Assembly (NCBI RefSeq): GCF_904067545.1 | Contig: NZ_LR881183.1 | Span: forward strand, 124,001 to 188,000 | DNA: 64,000 nucleotides | Direction: 5' to 3' | Source of the DNA: Thermococcus camini | Lineage (GTDB): Archaea > Methanobacteriota_B > Thermococci > Thermococcales > Thermococcaceae | Shown: piece after piece, positions 9,713-18,677 of the stretch | Layout of the letters: every line of letters starts with the position of its first letter | Position numbering within the stretch: the stretch's first letter is position 1 | Notes under the pieces: generated by a model | Database searches by the model: none | Told to the model about the DNA's origin: nothing | What the model saw: the letters and a program-made list of their open reading frames with translations, nothing else | Position numbers and translations under genes: made by a program

Positions 9713-10798
9713 TTGGTCTGGGAGACGCCTTACTTCTCCTATGCAGTTCGTGAGCTGCCGAAGGGCTGCCAGCTCTGCGTTAGGGGTGAGAAGCTCGTCC
9801 TCTTCACGACTGGAAAGTGCCCGAGGGACTGCTTCTACTGCCCGCTGAGCGAGACGCGGAGGGGAGACGTCGTCTACGCCAACGAGAGGCCCGTCAAAAG
9901 CCTGGACGACATCATCGAGGAGGCCCTTCTGATGGAGGCCAGGGGGGCTGGCGTCACCGGCGGCGACCCCCTGGCAAGGCTCGACAGGACGGTCGAGTAC
10001 ATCAGGCTCCTTAAGGAGGCCTTTGGTGAAAGTTTCCACGTCCACCTCTACACGACGGGCGCTCTGGCCACCAAGAAGAACCTCGAAAAGCTCTACGACG
10101 CTGGCCTGGACGAGATACGCTTCCACCCGGACCTATTCAATCCGAACTCAAGGCTCTTCAAGGTCGAAATCGAGAACATTCGCAACGCCTTCGACTTCGA
10201 CTGGGACGTTGGGGGAGAAATCCCCTCGATTCCCGGTCAGTTCGAGAGGATGAGGCGGTACGCTGACTTCCTCGACAATCTCGGAGCGAAGTTTCTCAAC
10301 GTGAACGAGCTTGAGTTCAGCGAGACGAACCTCAGGGCGATCCTCGACAGGGGGTACAGGCCGATAAGCGACGAGAGCGCCGCCATAAAGGGCTCCCTTG
10401 AGCTAGGCTTAAGGCTCCTAGAGTGGGGTGAGGAGAACACATCGCTGAGCTACCACCTGTGCACGGCCAAGCTGAAGGACGCCGTCCAGCTCAAGAACAG
10501 GCTGAGGAGGATGGCGAGGAACGTAGCGAAACCTTACATGGAGATAACCGAGGACGGGACGCTCCGGTTTGGGATTGCCGAATACGACGACCTCGACGAG
10601 CTCTACACGCTCCTCGTTGAGGAGGCGGAGGTTCCTGCGGAGTGGCTCTACCTCAACCGTGAGAAAGGAAGGATAGAGATGCCTGAAGAGGTTGCCGTCG
10701 AGCTGGCAGAGGCGATTGAAGGCGACGTGAGGTTCTTCATCGTTGAGGAGTATCCGACCTTCGACAGGCTTGAGGTGGAGAGGATTCCGCTGCCTTAG
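9713..10798 (+). CDS. Radical SAM protein, COG2108 (PflA-related), function unknown
   Basis: A 361-residue radical SAM enzyme. CPRDCFYCP provides the CxxxCxxC cysteines for the 4Fe-4S cluster. [20 protein letters not shown] and [20 protein letters not shown] follow in the TIM-barrel core. An upstream [13 protein letters not shown] supplies two extra cysteines. It belongs to the archaeal group related to pyruvate formate-lyase activating enzyme, whose substrate is not established. I chose TTG at 9713, which gives [10 protein letters not shown], because GAGGTGA (9701-9707) is five bases away; a GTG at 9704 lies inside that site. The approximately 40 codons open upstream overlap the divergent RNase P gene and are not coding. 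Confidence 0.85.
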   Translation: MVWETPYFSYAVRELPKGCQLCVRGEKLVLFTTGKCPRDCFYCPLSETRRGDVVYANERPVKSLDDIIEEALLMEARGAGVTGGDPLARLDRTVEYIRLLKEAFGESFHVHLYTTGALATKKNLEKLYDAGLDEIRFHPDLFNPNSRLFKVEIENIRNAFDFDWDVGGEIPSIPGQFERMRRYADFLDNLGAKFLNVNELEFSETNLRAILDRGYRPISDESAAIKGSLELGLRLLEWGEENTSLSYHLCTAKLKDAVQLKNRLRRMARNVAKPYMEITEDGTLRFGIAEYDDLDELYTLLVEEAEVPAEWLYLNREKGRIEMPEEVAVELAEAIEGDVRFFIVEEYPTFDRLEVERIPLP

Positions 10799-10922
10799 TT
10801 CATTCCCATTTCCCTGTGGTTTACTCTTTTGAGTTGCAGGTTCTGGGGGCGTAGGTAACTTACGGGGGCATAAGTTGTAGGGGTTTCGAAAAGGTTATTT
10901 ACCCCCGGGAATATTAACGGCC

Positions 10923-11702
10923 ATGAGGGTTTTCATCAGGGACTACCTCATCCCGTGGCTTCTCGTTCCGGCCTTCTGGTTCGCCCTGTGGACTCTCTCC
11001 TCCCAAACGAGGAAAAACCTCAACGCCGTGAACCTTTTCGCAGGTGTCCTGTTACTGGTTCCCTTTCTCCTCGTGGCGCTTCACTTCGTTGGAAAGGCCC
11101 TTGAACGCTACGGATACTCGCGGGAGGACATCAAAAGACTGCCCGAGATAATCGAAAAGACCCACGGGAGGCTTTACCTTTCCAGAGAGATCTTTGATAT
11201 AATCGGAAAAACACTCGTCTTCTGGGGCCTCTTCGCGAGCGCCCTGATGATGACCGGAGACCCGGTGAAGGGAATCCTGAACGGGGTTGCTATATTCGCC
11301 AGAATCTTTGCCTTCTTCGTTCTCCTTGTTTCCATGGTCATCTGGGTCCTGGGGCTTCCCTTTGCCCTCTACGGGTTATTCAAGGGGAAGGAACCAAATA
11401 GAGGTTTTTTGATTGAGCTAACAATAAGACAGAACCTTTTTTATACGGCAGTCCTCGTCGCGGTCAGGCTCATCGCGCTCCACTCGGGCTATCCATCCGG
11501 TAGTGACCCTATTGGGGAGCTCATGGCCTTCGGGCGGAAAACGGAATTGGTGGTCCCACTGCTAGAGCTTTCCGGGTTAAACTTCCTCTTTGGCCTCGCT
11601 GGCCTCTACGGGCCGAGGAAGAGCAGAAAGCTGACTGCTTTAATCTTAACGCTTATCGTTGTTGCCCAGCTGTGGGTGGCGTGGGGACTGTTCTTTGGAT
11701 GA
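10923..11702 (+). CDS. Polytopic membrane protein, function unknown
   Basis: A 259-residue hydrophobic protein with about six predicted membrane segments, among them YLIPWLLVPAFWFALWTL near the N-terminus, NLFAGVLLLVPFLLVALHFV, the pair around residues 97-160, and a final LTALILTLIVVAQLWVAWGL. The loop between segments 2 and 3 is charged (YGYSREDIKRLPEIIEKTHG). I recognise no family. A TATA-like stretch (AGGTTATTTA) lies about 30 bases upstream, so the transcript may be nearly leaderless. It stands alone between the radical SAM gene and the AT-rich helicase unit. Confidence 0.65.
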   Translation: MRVFIRDYLIPWLLVPAFWFALWTLSSQTRKNLNAVNLFAGVLLLVPFLLVALHFVGKALERYGYSREDIKRLPEIIEKTHGRLYLSREIFDIIGKTLVFWGLFASALMMTGDPVKGILNGVAIFARIFAFFVLLVSMVIWVLGLPFALYGLFKGKEPNRGFLIELTIRQNLFYTAVLVAVRLIALHSGYPSGSDPIGELMAFGRKTELVVPLLELSGLNFLFGLAGLYGPRKSRKLTALILTLIVVAQLWVAWGLFFG

Positions 11703-11738
11703 GGCAAATGTTAAGTAGTGAGAGGCCAAGTCTTCAAC

Positions 11739-11891
11739 ATGGCATGCAAGGAGCACACTTCAAGACGGGAGATGAAAGGTAATTTTGATGTTCTGATGAT
11801 TGCATTCGGAACTATGAGTGAGGAAGAAGTTGAGAGATTCAGGGAAATGCTGAAAGAAGTTGAAGAGTGGATGAATGAGTGGGTTCCTTGA
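11739..11891 (+). CDS. Small hypothetical protein, 50 residues
   Basis: A short open frame from ATG at 11739 to TGA at 11889-11891, starting [18 protein letters not shown]. The second half, [19 protein letters not shown], would be a strongly amphipathic acidic helix ending in MNEWVP. There is no clear ribosome binding site, so the gene is tentative. It converges with the DUF655-like gene, whose stop is 21 bases away, and lies in the same AT-richer stretch. It could be a small partner protein, a remnant, or chance. Confidence 0.4.
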   Translation: MACKEHTSRREMKGNFDVLMIAFGTMSEEEVERFREMLKEVEEWMNEWVP

Positions 11892-11911
11892 AGGACATAT
11901 GTTGTTAATTG

Positions 11912-12682
11912 TTAATAAAAGTTTATCATTTTCATTTTTGTACAGTCTTTGGGTCTAACGAACAAATAGTACCGGGGTTTCTTTGCTATTTCCAGTATAA
12001 TCCGATTTGTTATCGCATCTATAACTGGAATGCCAGTTCTCATAATGATGTCAAAATAGCTCTCAAATGGTCTCTTCTGACGCTCTTCTAGAAATTTATC
12101 TAAATCTCTCATTTGAACCTTTGCCAGCAATAGTAATCCATGTTTGGTGGGGAGTTGTCCGACAGTGTTAAAGAATTTAATGAATATCTCTTCTTGATTT
12201 CTTACGATATTCCCCAAAACAAAGGGCAACCAGAATTTCGAGTTTTTTGTTAGGTTTTCATAGTGAATAGTTCGGCGAATGTATTGCACAACATCTCTGT
12301 TCTCCTTTCCGATATATACTCTATCGCCAACACTGATGCTCTCACCGATTATACTAACTTCAAACAGCTTAAAATAACTCTCTCCAATAATTTGGGCAAT
12401 AACACCGCTTTCCCTGTCAGCAATCACGTCCAAGATGTAGCCATACTCCTCATACATTTTGGGTCCACATGGCTTGGCAGCAGGATTATTGACTATGAAG
12501 CGCACTCCTTGAGGTTTGCGAGAATAGCTCGAACACCAGTGGTTTGGTTTTCTTTTTCCATCCCACTTAAGGCAGAAACCATTGAGGTACCATAAGCAAG
12601 TGGAGCATCTTTTTCTTTGACCAGATATTCCAAATTCTCTATATGCACGGAGACTCCTCCCAAATTCTTTTGAGTGCCCCAT
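11912..12682 (-). CDS. Zinc-finger plus DUF655-like (OB-fold/HhH) nucleic-acid-binding protein
   Basis: A 256-residue protein. Cys26, Cys29, Cys37 and Cys50 (C-x2-C-x7-C-x12-C, around RCSTCLWYLNGFCLKW) form a probable metal site. From about residue 77, EYGYILDVIADRESG, IIGESYFKLFEVS, SVGDRVYIGKENRD, IRRTIHYENLT, FFNTVGQLPTKHGLLLL, EERQKRPFESYFDI and KKPRYYLFVRPKD follow the order of archaeal DUF655 proteins, which combine an OB-like barrel with a helix-hairpin-helix region. The usual basic N-terminus is replaced by the cysteine module, so this is a paralogue, not the housekeeping copy. It starts 20 bases after the helicase stop, indicating co-expression. Codon and base use are AT-richer than in flanking genes. 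Nucleic-acid binding is inferred. Confidence 0.75.
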   Translation of the reverse strand: MGHSKEFGRSLRAYREFGISGQRKRCSTCLWYLNGFCLKWDGKRKPNHWCSSYSRKPQGVRFIVNNPAAKPCGPKMYEEYGYILDVIADRESGVIAQIIGESYFKLFEVSIIGESISVGDRVYIGKENRDVVQYIRRTIHYENLTKNSKFWLPFVLGNIVRNQEEIFIKFFNTVGQLPTKHGLLLLAKVQMRDLDKFLEERQKRPFESYFDIIMRTGIPVIDAITNRIILEIAKKPRYYLFVRPKDCTKMKMINFY

Positions 12683-12702
12683 AATTTCCTCTCCTGTGCT
12701 TA

Positions 12703-14877
12703 TTAGGTGTTTGAATTTATTTCTCCATATTTTTCAAGGTACTTCTCCATTGCTCTGTAGCAGATGTCCTTGACGTTCAGCTCGATTAGCTCAATCTTCT
12801 TTTCTTTCAGTTCGCTGTTTTCGTTGAAGTTGTAGTAGTTGAACTGAGGTTCTATTCTTATCTTTATCCCACTAGCGGACGCAGAAAAATAAGCTTTCAC
12901 CACAATAGCTTTGCTTCTTTTGTTGTGATTAGTTTCGAGGTAAATATCTCCGAAGATTTCCTCATTCTCCCTGATTTTCTCCTTCATGTCTTCGATGATA
13001 CTTTCGAGATTTTCAATTAGGAATACGTTGGTGAACAACCTCAAGAATCCTTTTCTATCAAACCAGAGAAGCACAGATCTAGAATCGGATGCTTGATTTT
13101 CTAAACTTTCTTTTCTGAGCCGTTCAAGCTCCATGAGCACCATATCTGAAAGCCTCTCAGGGTCGTAGAAGTAGAAAAGCCTGTCCTCCCGTATCAGCCT
13201 GTCGAAGTCCCTCACGACTTTTCCTCTGTTTAGCCTCTTCTCAACATTCTTCATGGTCTTCTTGAGTTCCTCGCTAAACGCCCTTAAGATAGGTTTTGTG
13301 ACTATCAGGAATGCCCATTCTTCAAATTCCTCCCGGTATAGTTCTCCAAACACCTGTTTAAGAGTTCTTTCAAACGTTTCGCTCGATTTAAGGGCGCTTA
13401 GGTAGTACTCTACGGGGTCTCTTGGCTCGTCTCCCTGCGTTAGCAACATGTACGACGCCCATTTTGAGTTCAGCATCTTGGTGGTTTCTCTGATGTAGTC
13501 GAGAAGCCTCTGGATTGTCAGCTTCTCCTCCAGGTTGAGCAGGATGTAGCTCACATCAACTCCTTCCCAGTAAAGGTTCCGGACGGCTTCGCTCAGGTCC
13601 CCGTATTCTTCGGTCTTGGGGGTCATGGTGATCACAAAAACCTTTGTGCTCATCGGGCTCGAAACTCTGATCAGCCTTCCGAGCCTCTGATAGAACCTCA
13701 GCGGGCTCCTTGGAACGTCGGTCATTACCAGAACCCCTGCCTCGGGAATGTCCACTCCCTCCTCTCCAACGAGCGTTGAGATTATTAGGTGGACATCGCC
13801 TTTTTTGGCCCTAAGAAGTAACTCCTTTCTCTGTTCCCTCGAAAGATCGCTCGTCAGGACTTCAACTTTGTGGTGTGGTACTTTAAGCCCCCTGACTATG
13901 GCGTCTTTAAACTCGTACGCGGTGGCCTTCCGCGATGTAAAGACAATAACCGGCCTTAGCTTTGGGTTTTCTTCGGGGTTGTACACTGTCAGAACGTCGA
14001 GCAGTGCACGGGCTTTGTGTGAGGGTTCGTCACCCCTGCAGAAGCCGTTAATTTCCTCTGCATGTTGGGATACCGTTATGTTCCCCTTTTCTACTGCCCT
14101 AGAAAAGCTCTCGCAGAACGCCTTTTTTCCGTACCTTGAAAACGTTCTTTCGAGGAAGTAGAGTGTCTTTGCGTCCCCCGGCAGCCTCCCGAAGTACAGC
14201 AGGTCGTACAGTTTCCTCTCCCTTTCGTCTAACTCTGAGTCGAATATGTCCACAAGTGCTTTGGGAGGATTAAATTTAGAGTCAATCTTACTGAGCTCCT
14301 GAAAATCGTAGTGGAGCAGTTTTAACTCCCCAACAACTTTCCCGATTTTGCTAACGCTAGCCTTGTAAGCCTTTTCACTCGGTAGCAGCGCCGTGAACCC
14401 GATGACAACTTTTGGCCTTAGCTCTGGGATAAGCTCGTTGTAGTACTTCCCAGTAATCGCGTGGTGAACCTCGTCTATTATTACGGCATCAAACTCTCCC
14501 TGAAGGTTTGAAACGCACTTTAAAGCCGTCTGGGGCGTTGAAATGACCACCTTGTAGTTCCTTAAAAAGCTCCAGCAGTTCCCCTCGTACTCCTTGCCGG
14601 TTTTCACCAACAGTTTCCACTTTGGGTGCATCTGGTCACAGAGAAAACGAGTTGGCTCCAAGACAAGTATCCTCTTATATCCCCTGCTGAGTAAATACTC
14701 TGCCGCCAGCATTTCAAGGATGGTCTTTCCGCTCCCAGTTGGCATTGACACCGTGATAAATCTCTCTCCCCGCCCCAACTGGTTTATGAGATCCTCAGCT
14801 ACTGCCTCCTGATACCTGTGAAGGGTGAACCTAAATGCGTTTTCAAGTTTTCTGTTAAACTCTGGGATAAACTCCAT
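12703..14877 (-). CDS. SF2 DEAH-type helicase with unique C-terminal region
   Basis: A 724-residue superfamily 2 ATPase. Walker A is MPTGSGKT (45-52), motif II DEVHH (135-139), a motif III equivalent is GFTAL, and the second RecA domain carries VIVFTSRKA, ISTLVGEEGVDIPEA and motif VI FYQRLGRLIR. The N-terminal half resembles the helicase part of Hef/restriction-type helicases, but no ERCC4 nuclease motif is seen. The last approximately 270 residues, with FSASASGIKIRIEPQF near the end, match nothing I recognise. I chose ATG 14877 because GTGGTGG is six bases upstream; a TATA box (AGTATAAAT, about 14909-14917) is correctly placed. It is followed by the DUF655-like gene. Role unknown; a defence or repair function is possible. 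Confidence 0.8.
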   Translation of the reverse strand: MEFIPEFNRKLENAFRFTLHRYQEAVAEDLINQLGRGERFITVSMPTGSGKTILEMLAAEYLLSRGYKRILVLEPTRFLCDQMHPKWKLLVKTGKEYEGNCWSFLRNYKVVISTPQTALKCVSNLQGEFDAVIIDEVHHAITGKYYNELIPELRPKVVIGFTALLPSEKAYKASVSKIGKVVGELKLLHYDFQELSKIDSKFNPPKALVDIFDSELDERERKLYDLLYFGRLPGDAKTLYFLERTFSRYGKKAFCESFSRAVEKGNITVSQHAEEINGFCRGDEPSHKARALLDVLTVYNPEENPKLRPVIVFTSRKATAYEFKDAIVRGLKVPHHKVEVLTSDLSREQRKELLLRAKKGDVHLIISTLVGEEGVDIPEAGVLVMTDVPRSPLRFYQRLGRLIRVSSPMSTKVFVITMTPKTEEYGDLSEAVRNLYWEGVDVSYILLNLEEKLTIQRLLDYIRETTKMLNSKWASYMLLTQGDEPRDPVEYYLSALKSSETFERTLKQVFGELYREEFEEWAFLIVTKPILRAFSEELKKTMKNVEKRLNRGKVVRDFDRLIREDRLFYFYDPERLSDMVLMELERLRKESLENQASDSRSVLLWFDRKGFLRLFTNVFLIENLESIIEDMKEKIRENEEIFGDIYLETNHNKRSKAIVVKAYFSASASGIKIRIEPQFNYYNFNENSELKEKKIELIELNVKDICYRAMEKYLEKYGEINSNT

Positions 14878-14976
14878 AATTGTCCACCACATAAAGCGGC
14901 GTCCAAGGAAATTTATACTTTTTGGTGTTACAACTACAAGAATGGCTGGAAGTTAAAAGAGAAAATTCAAAAAGCC

Positions 14977-17900
14977 TCACTCCACCCTCTCAATCCCTAT
15001 CTTCGCCTGGACTTCTGGCCACTCAACCACGTAGCCCTTCGCCTCGCCGAAGATTACCTCGGTTGCCCTCGTCTCCTTCTTCACGTAGTTGAGGTTCTCG
15101 CTGAGCAGTTCGCGGTTCTCTTCGCTCGTCTCTATCGTAACAACTATCCTGTCGTTGACGTCGAGGTCGAGCCTCTTCCTCATCTCCTGTATCCTGCGCA
15201 CGAACTCTCTCGCGAGGCCCTCAGCGAGGAGCTCCCTCGTGAGTGTCTTGTCAATGAACACTCTCCCGCCCTCGAAGTCCTCAGCAACGAAGAAGTCCGG
15301 CAGTTTTTCCTCTATGCTCAGGTGCTCCTTCGTGAGGTGGAAGGTCTTTCCTTCGAGCTCGACGTCCATCTCACCGGCCTCATAGAGCTCCCTGCCGTGC
15401 TCGCCTATCCATGCTATTACGAGCCTGGCGTCGCCCTTGAACTCAGGGCCAACCTTGGCGAAGTTGGGCTTTATGACGAGCTCGCGCTCCACCTTTCCTA
15501 CAACAACTTCCTTGGCGTTGAGCTGGTCGCGCAGGATTCTGTTGAGCCTCTCGACTGCCTTGGCGACGGTTTCATCCTCCGTCTCTATGATTATCCTCCT
15601 GACCGGGTAGCGGAGCTTTATCTTGGCCCTCTGCCTTGCCGAAGAGCCTGCCTCGACTATCCTTCTGACGTACTCCATCTCGTGCTCAAGCTCCTCGTCC
15701 CTTGCCCCCTCATCAGCCTTGGGCCAGTCGAGCATGTGGACGCTCTCGACACCGAGGAACGGCCTCAGCATGTTCTGATATATCTCCTCGGCTATGTACG
15801 GGGTAAACGGTGCCATGAGCCTCAGCAGTATATCAAAGACCTTCCAGACGGTGTAGTAGGCGGCGAGCTTGTCCGGGTCGTCGCCCTCCACCCACATGCG
15901 CTTCCTGATGAGCCTCACGTACCACCTGCTGAGGTCCTCAACGACGAAGTGGTATATCGCCCTGGTGGCCCTTGTGAGCCTGAAGGTCTCAATTCCCTCG
16001 GTGACGTCGCCTATGAGCCCGTTGGCCCTGCTGAGTATCCACTTATCTTCCTCCCTGAACGGAAGCTCCTCTGGAACCTTCGTCGGGTCAAAGCTGTCGA
16101 GGCTCATGTAGGTGGCACTCAGAACATACACGTTCCAGAGTATGTTGAGCATCCTCTTGACCTGTGCTAATCCCTTCCAGCTGAAGCGCAGGTTCTCCCA
16201 TGGGTTCGTCGCCCAGAGCATGTAGAACCTGAAGGGATCCCTTCCCTCCTTCTGGACGACCTCCTCTGGCCGTATGATGTTGCCGAGGCTCTTGCTCATC
16301 TTGTCGCCCTTCTCGTCGAGGACGTAGCCGTGCATCGCCACGTGCCTGTAGGGGACTGTGTCAAAGGCTATGACGCTGGCGGCCTGCTGGGAGTAGAACC
16401 ACTTGGTTACCTGGTCCTCGCCCTCGACTATGAAATCTGCCGGCCAGAGCTTCCTGAAGTTCTCCTCCGTTCTCGGGTAGTCCAGCGAAGCCCAGCTCGC
16501 TATTCCGCTGTCGAACCACACATCTACGACGTCCTTGACGCGGCGCATCTCCTTGCCGTTGACCTTTATGATGAATGCATCGACGTAGGGCCTGTGTAAA
16601 TCCTCCGGGCCGAGCTTCTCTTCGATGACCTTGAGCTTCTCGTCGTAATCCTCGGGGAGTTCAACGCGCTCGCCGTTAACCTCTATCGCAACGGCCAGCT
16701 CAACTAATTCCTTGAACGAGCCAACGACGTATATCTCCCCGTCCTTGCTCTGCCATATCGGTAGCGGTATTCCCCAGTAGCGCTGCCTGCTTATGACCCA
16801 ATCGCCCGAGTTCATGACACCGTTGTCGTAGCGCACCTTCACCCAGTCCGGATACCAGGTCACCTTATCGTCGTTCTCGGCTATTATCCTGTCCTTCACC
16901 CTGCTGACCTTGAGGAACCACTGGTCGGTGGCGCGGAATATCAGTGGAGTCTTACAGCGCCAGCAGTGCGGGTACTTGTGCTCTATCGTTCCGGCCTTCA
17001 CGAGATAGCCCTTCTCGCGAAGGTGCTCTATTATCTTCGGGTCTGCATCTTTAACGTAGGTTCCCTTCCACCTTCCCTCGGTGTAGCGTCCCTCGTCGTC
17101 GACAGGGCTGTAAACAGGGAGCCCGTACTCCCTTCCGACCTCGTAGTCCTCCTCACCGTGGCCCGGTGCAGTGTGGACTAAGCCGGTACCGTCCCCGAGG
17201 GTGACGTGCTCGCCGAGGATAACCCTGTGAGCCCACTCGTATCCCTCGCGGAACTCCTTCTGTGCCGGGTACTCGTCCATCAGCACGTGAACGTAGCGGA
17301 GTCCCTCAAGCTCCTCGCCCTTGAACTCCTCGACTATCTCTCCCTTAACGCCGACCTCGTTCAAAACCCTCTCAACGAGGGCCTTCGCTATTATCCAGTA
17401 CTCCTCTCCGTTCTCGGTCTCGACCCTGACCTTGGCGTAGTCATACTCCGGGTGAACGGCAACCGCTAAGTTCGCCGGGAGCGTCCAGGGGGTAGTCGTC
17501 CAGATGAGGAGGTACTCGTTCTCCCTGCCCTCAACAGGGAACTTGACGTATATGCTCGGATCCTCCCTTATCTTGTACTCGCCGCGGACCTCGTGTTCAG
17601 CCAAAGCAGTCTCACAGCGCGGGCACCAGTGTAAAACCCTCTTGTCCTTCTCAAGGAGGCCCTTTTCCCAGGCCCTCTTGAGCGTGAACCAGCCCGATTC
17701 TATGTACTCGTTCTTTATTGTCATGTAAGGATTGTCCCAGTCCATCCATATGCCAAGCATCTTGAACTGCTCGGTCATGATTTTGAGGTTGTTGAGGGCA
17801 AACTCCTTACACTTGCGTATGAAGTTGTCAACGCCTATCTCGGTCTCTATGTCCTTCTTGGTCTTCAGGCCTAGGGCCTGCTCGACCTTGACCTCTATTG

Positions 17901-18174
17901 GCAATCCGTGCATGTCGAAGCCCGGCTGCCTTCTAACGTTGTAGCCCTGCATGGTCCTGAACCTTATCACCATGTCCTTGATTATCTTGTTCCAGGCGGT
18001 ACCGAGGTGTATTGCACCGCTGACGTAGGGCGGCCCGTCGAGGAAGTAGTACTTCGGGCCCTTTGCCCTGCTTTCCTTAACCTTCTCATAGGTGTCCTTC
18101 TCCCTCCAAAAGCGCTCGACCTTTTCCTCAAGCTTCCCTGGGTTATACTCCCTAAACTCCGGTTCCTTTATCAT
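14977..18174 (-). CDS. ileS: Isoleucyl-tRNA synthetase
   Basis: A 1065-residue class Ia aminoacyl-tRNA synthetase charging tRNA-Ile. The HIGH-equivalent is HLGT (56-59, in YVSGAIHLGTAWNK), followed by GYNVRRQPGFDMHGLPIEVK, a feature of the archaeal/eukaryal type. The CP1 editing domain includes LLIWTTTPWTLPANLAVAVH and GTGLVHTAPGHGEEDYEVG. KMSKS is present (EKGDKMSKSLGN). WRCKTPLIFRATDQWF carries part of a zinc-type motif. Full length and intact. The leader contains the palindrome TAGTTATAACTA, probably part of the promoter, and TCTGGAGGG as the ribosome binding site. Confidence 0.97.
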   Translation of the reverse strand: MIKEPEFREYNPGKLEEKVERFWREKDTYEKVKESRAKGPKYYFLDGPPYVSGAIHLGTAWNKIIKDMVIRFRTMQGYNVRRQPGFDMHGLPIEVKVEQALGLKTKKDIETEIGVDNFIRKCKEFALNNLKIMTEQFKMLGIWMDWDNPYMTIKNEYIESGWFTLKRAWEKGLLEKDKRVLHWCPRCETALAEHEVRGEYKIREDPSIYVKFPVEGRENEYLLIWTTTPWTLPANLAVAVHPEYDYAKVRVETENGEEYWIIAKALVERVLNEVGVKGEIVEEFKGEELEGLRYVHVLMDEYPAQKEFREGYEWAHRVILGEHVTLGDGTGLVHTAPGHGEEDYEVGREYGLPVYSPVDDEGRYTEGRWKGTYVKDADPKIIEHLREKGYLVKAGTIEHKYPHCWRCKTPLIFRATDQWFLKVSRVKDRIIAENDDKVTWYPDWVKVRYDNGVMNSGDWVISRQRYWGIPLPIWQSKDGEIYVVGSFKELVELAVAIEVNGERVELPEDYDEKLKVIEEKLGPEDLHRPYVDAFIIKVNGKEMRRVKDVVDVWFDSGIASWASLDYPRTEENFRKLWPADFIVEGEDQVTKWFYSQQAASVIAFDTVPYRHVAMHGYVLDEKGDKMSKSLGNIIRPEEVVQKEGRDPFRFYMLWATNPWENLRFSWKGLAQVKRMLNILWNVYVLSATYMSLDSFDPTKVPEELPFREEDKWILSRANGLIGDVTEGIETFRLTRATRAIYHFVVEDLSRWYVRLIRKRMWVEGDDPDKLAAYYTVWKVFDILLRLMAPFTPYIAEEIYQNMLRPFLGVESVHMLDWPKADEGARDEELEHEMEYVRRIVEAGSSARQRAKIKLRYPVRRIIIETEDETVAKAVERLNRILRDQLNAKEVVVGKVERELVIKPNFAKVGPEFKGDARLVIAWIGEHGRELYEAGEMDVELEGKTFHLTKEHLSIEEKLPDFFVAEDFEGGRVFIDKTLTRELLAEGLAREFVRRIQEMRKRLDLDVNDRIVVTIETSEENRELLSENLNYVKKETRATEVIFGEAKGYVVEWPEVQAKIGIERVE

Positions 18175-18677
18175 GTCAAAACCCTCCAGAAATGATAGTT
18201 ATAACTACCCTAGAACAGGGGGACTCAAGCCGCGAAACGGGCGAAGCGAAGGATAAAACACTCCCCCCTCATGGGCATCGGGGCAGAATTGGGGAGTGAG
18301 CTTATAAGGTTTTCGTGTCCCCTGCCGGGGGTCAGCTCCTTGGCGAGGGGGGACATCACATGCTACTTTACATTTGGTATGCAGTATTTGCAATTCTCTC
18401 CCAATTAGGATTTTACTTTTTTGCAGATACTACATGTTGCGCATTAAGGTTTTGGATATCTTTTAATTTATTATATCAGTTCCGTTTGCTTGAAAATATG
18501 ATGAAATAATGTGAACTTTTTTATTATTGGGACTTTTAGTAACGAAAATTTTAAATAACATTTCTTTATTATATGGTCATGGAAATAAAAATTATGCCAA
18601 AATTTGAACTTGCCCCTGCTGAAATCGAACCCTCCAATGATTGAATTTGAACAACTCCTACCGAGGAGGGATGGGTC
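18175..18677. other. 500-base non-coding region with GC-rich structured block then AT-rich promoter region
   Basis: No convincing gene. 18216-18355 is GC-rich and full of inverted repeats: CACTCCCC (18259-18266) pairs with GGGGAGTG (18291-18298); TGTCCCC (18316-18322) pairs with GGGGACA (18349-18355); and CAGGGGGAC (18216-18224) could pair with GTCCCCTG (18317-18324), which excludes the second stem. TATAAGG at 18303-18309 might be a TATA box on the plus strand. From 18400 the sequence becomes very AT-rich and holds the likely promoter (AAATTTTAAATAAC, about 18547-18560) of the gene at 18678. A small non-coding RNA is possible but unproven. Confidence 0.4.

Noticed and set aside
14818-16170. 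Long open frame of 450 codons on the plus strand opposite ileS
   Set aside because: Pure antisense of a well-conserved ileS; leucine-rich composition is the mirror of the real gene, and there is no ribosome binding site or recognisable motif.
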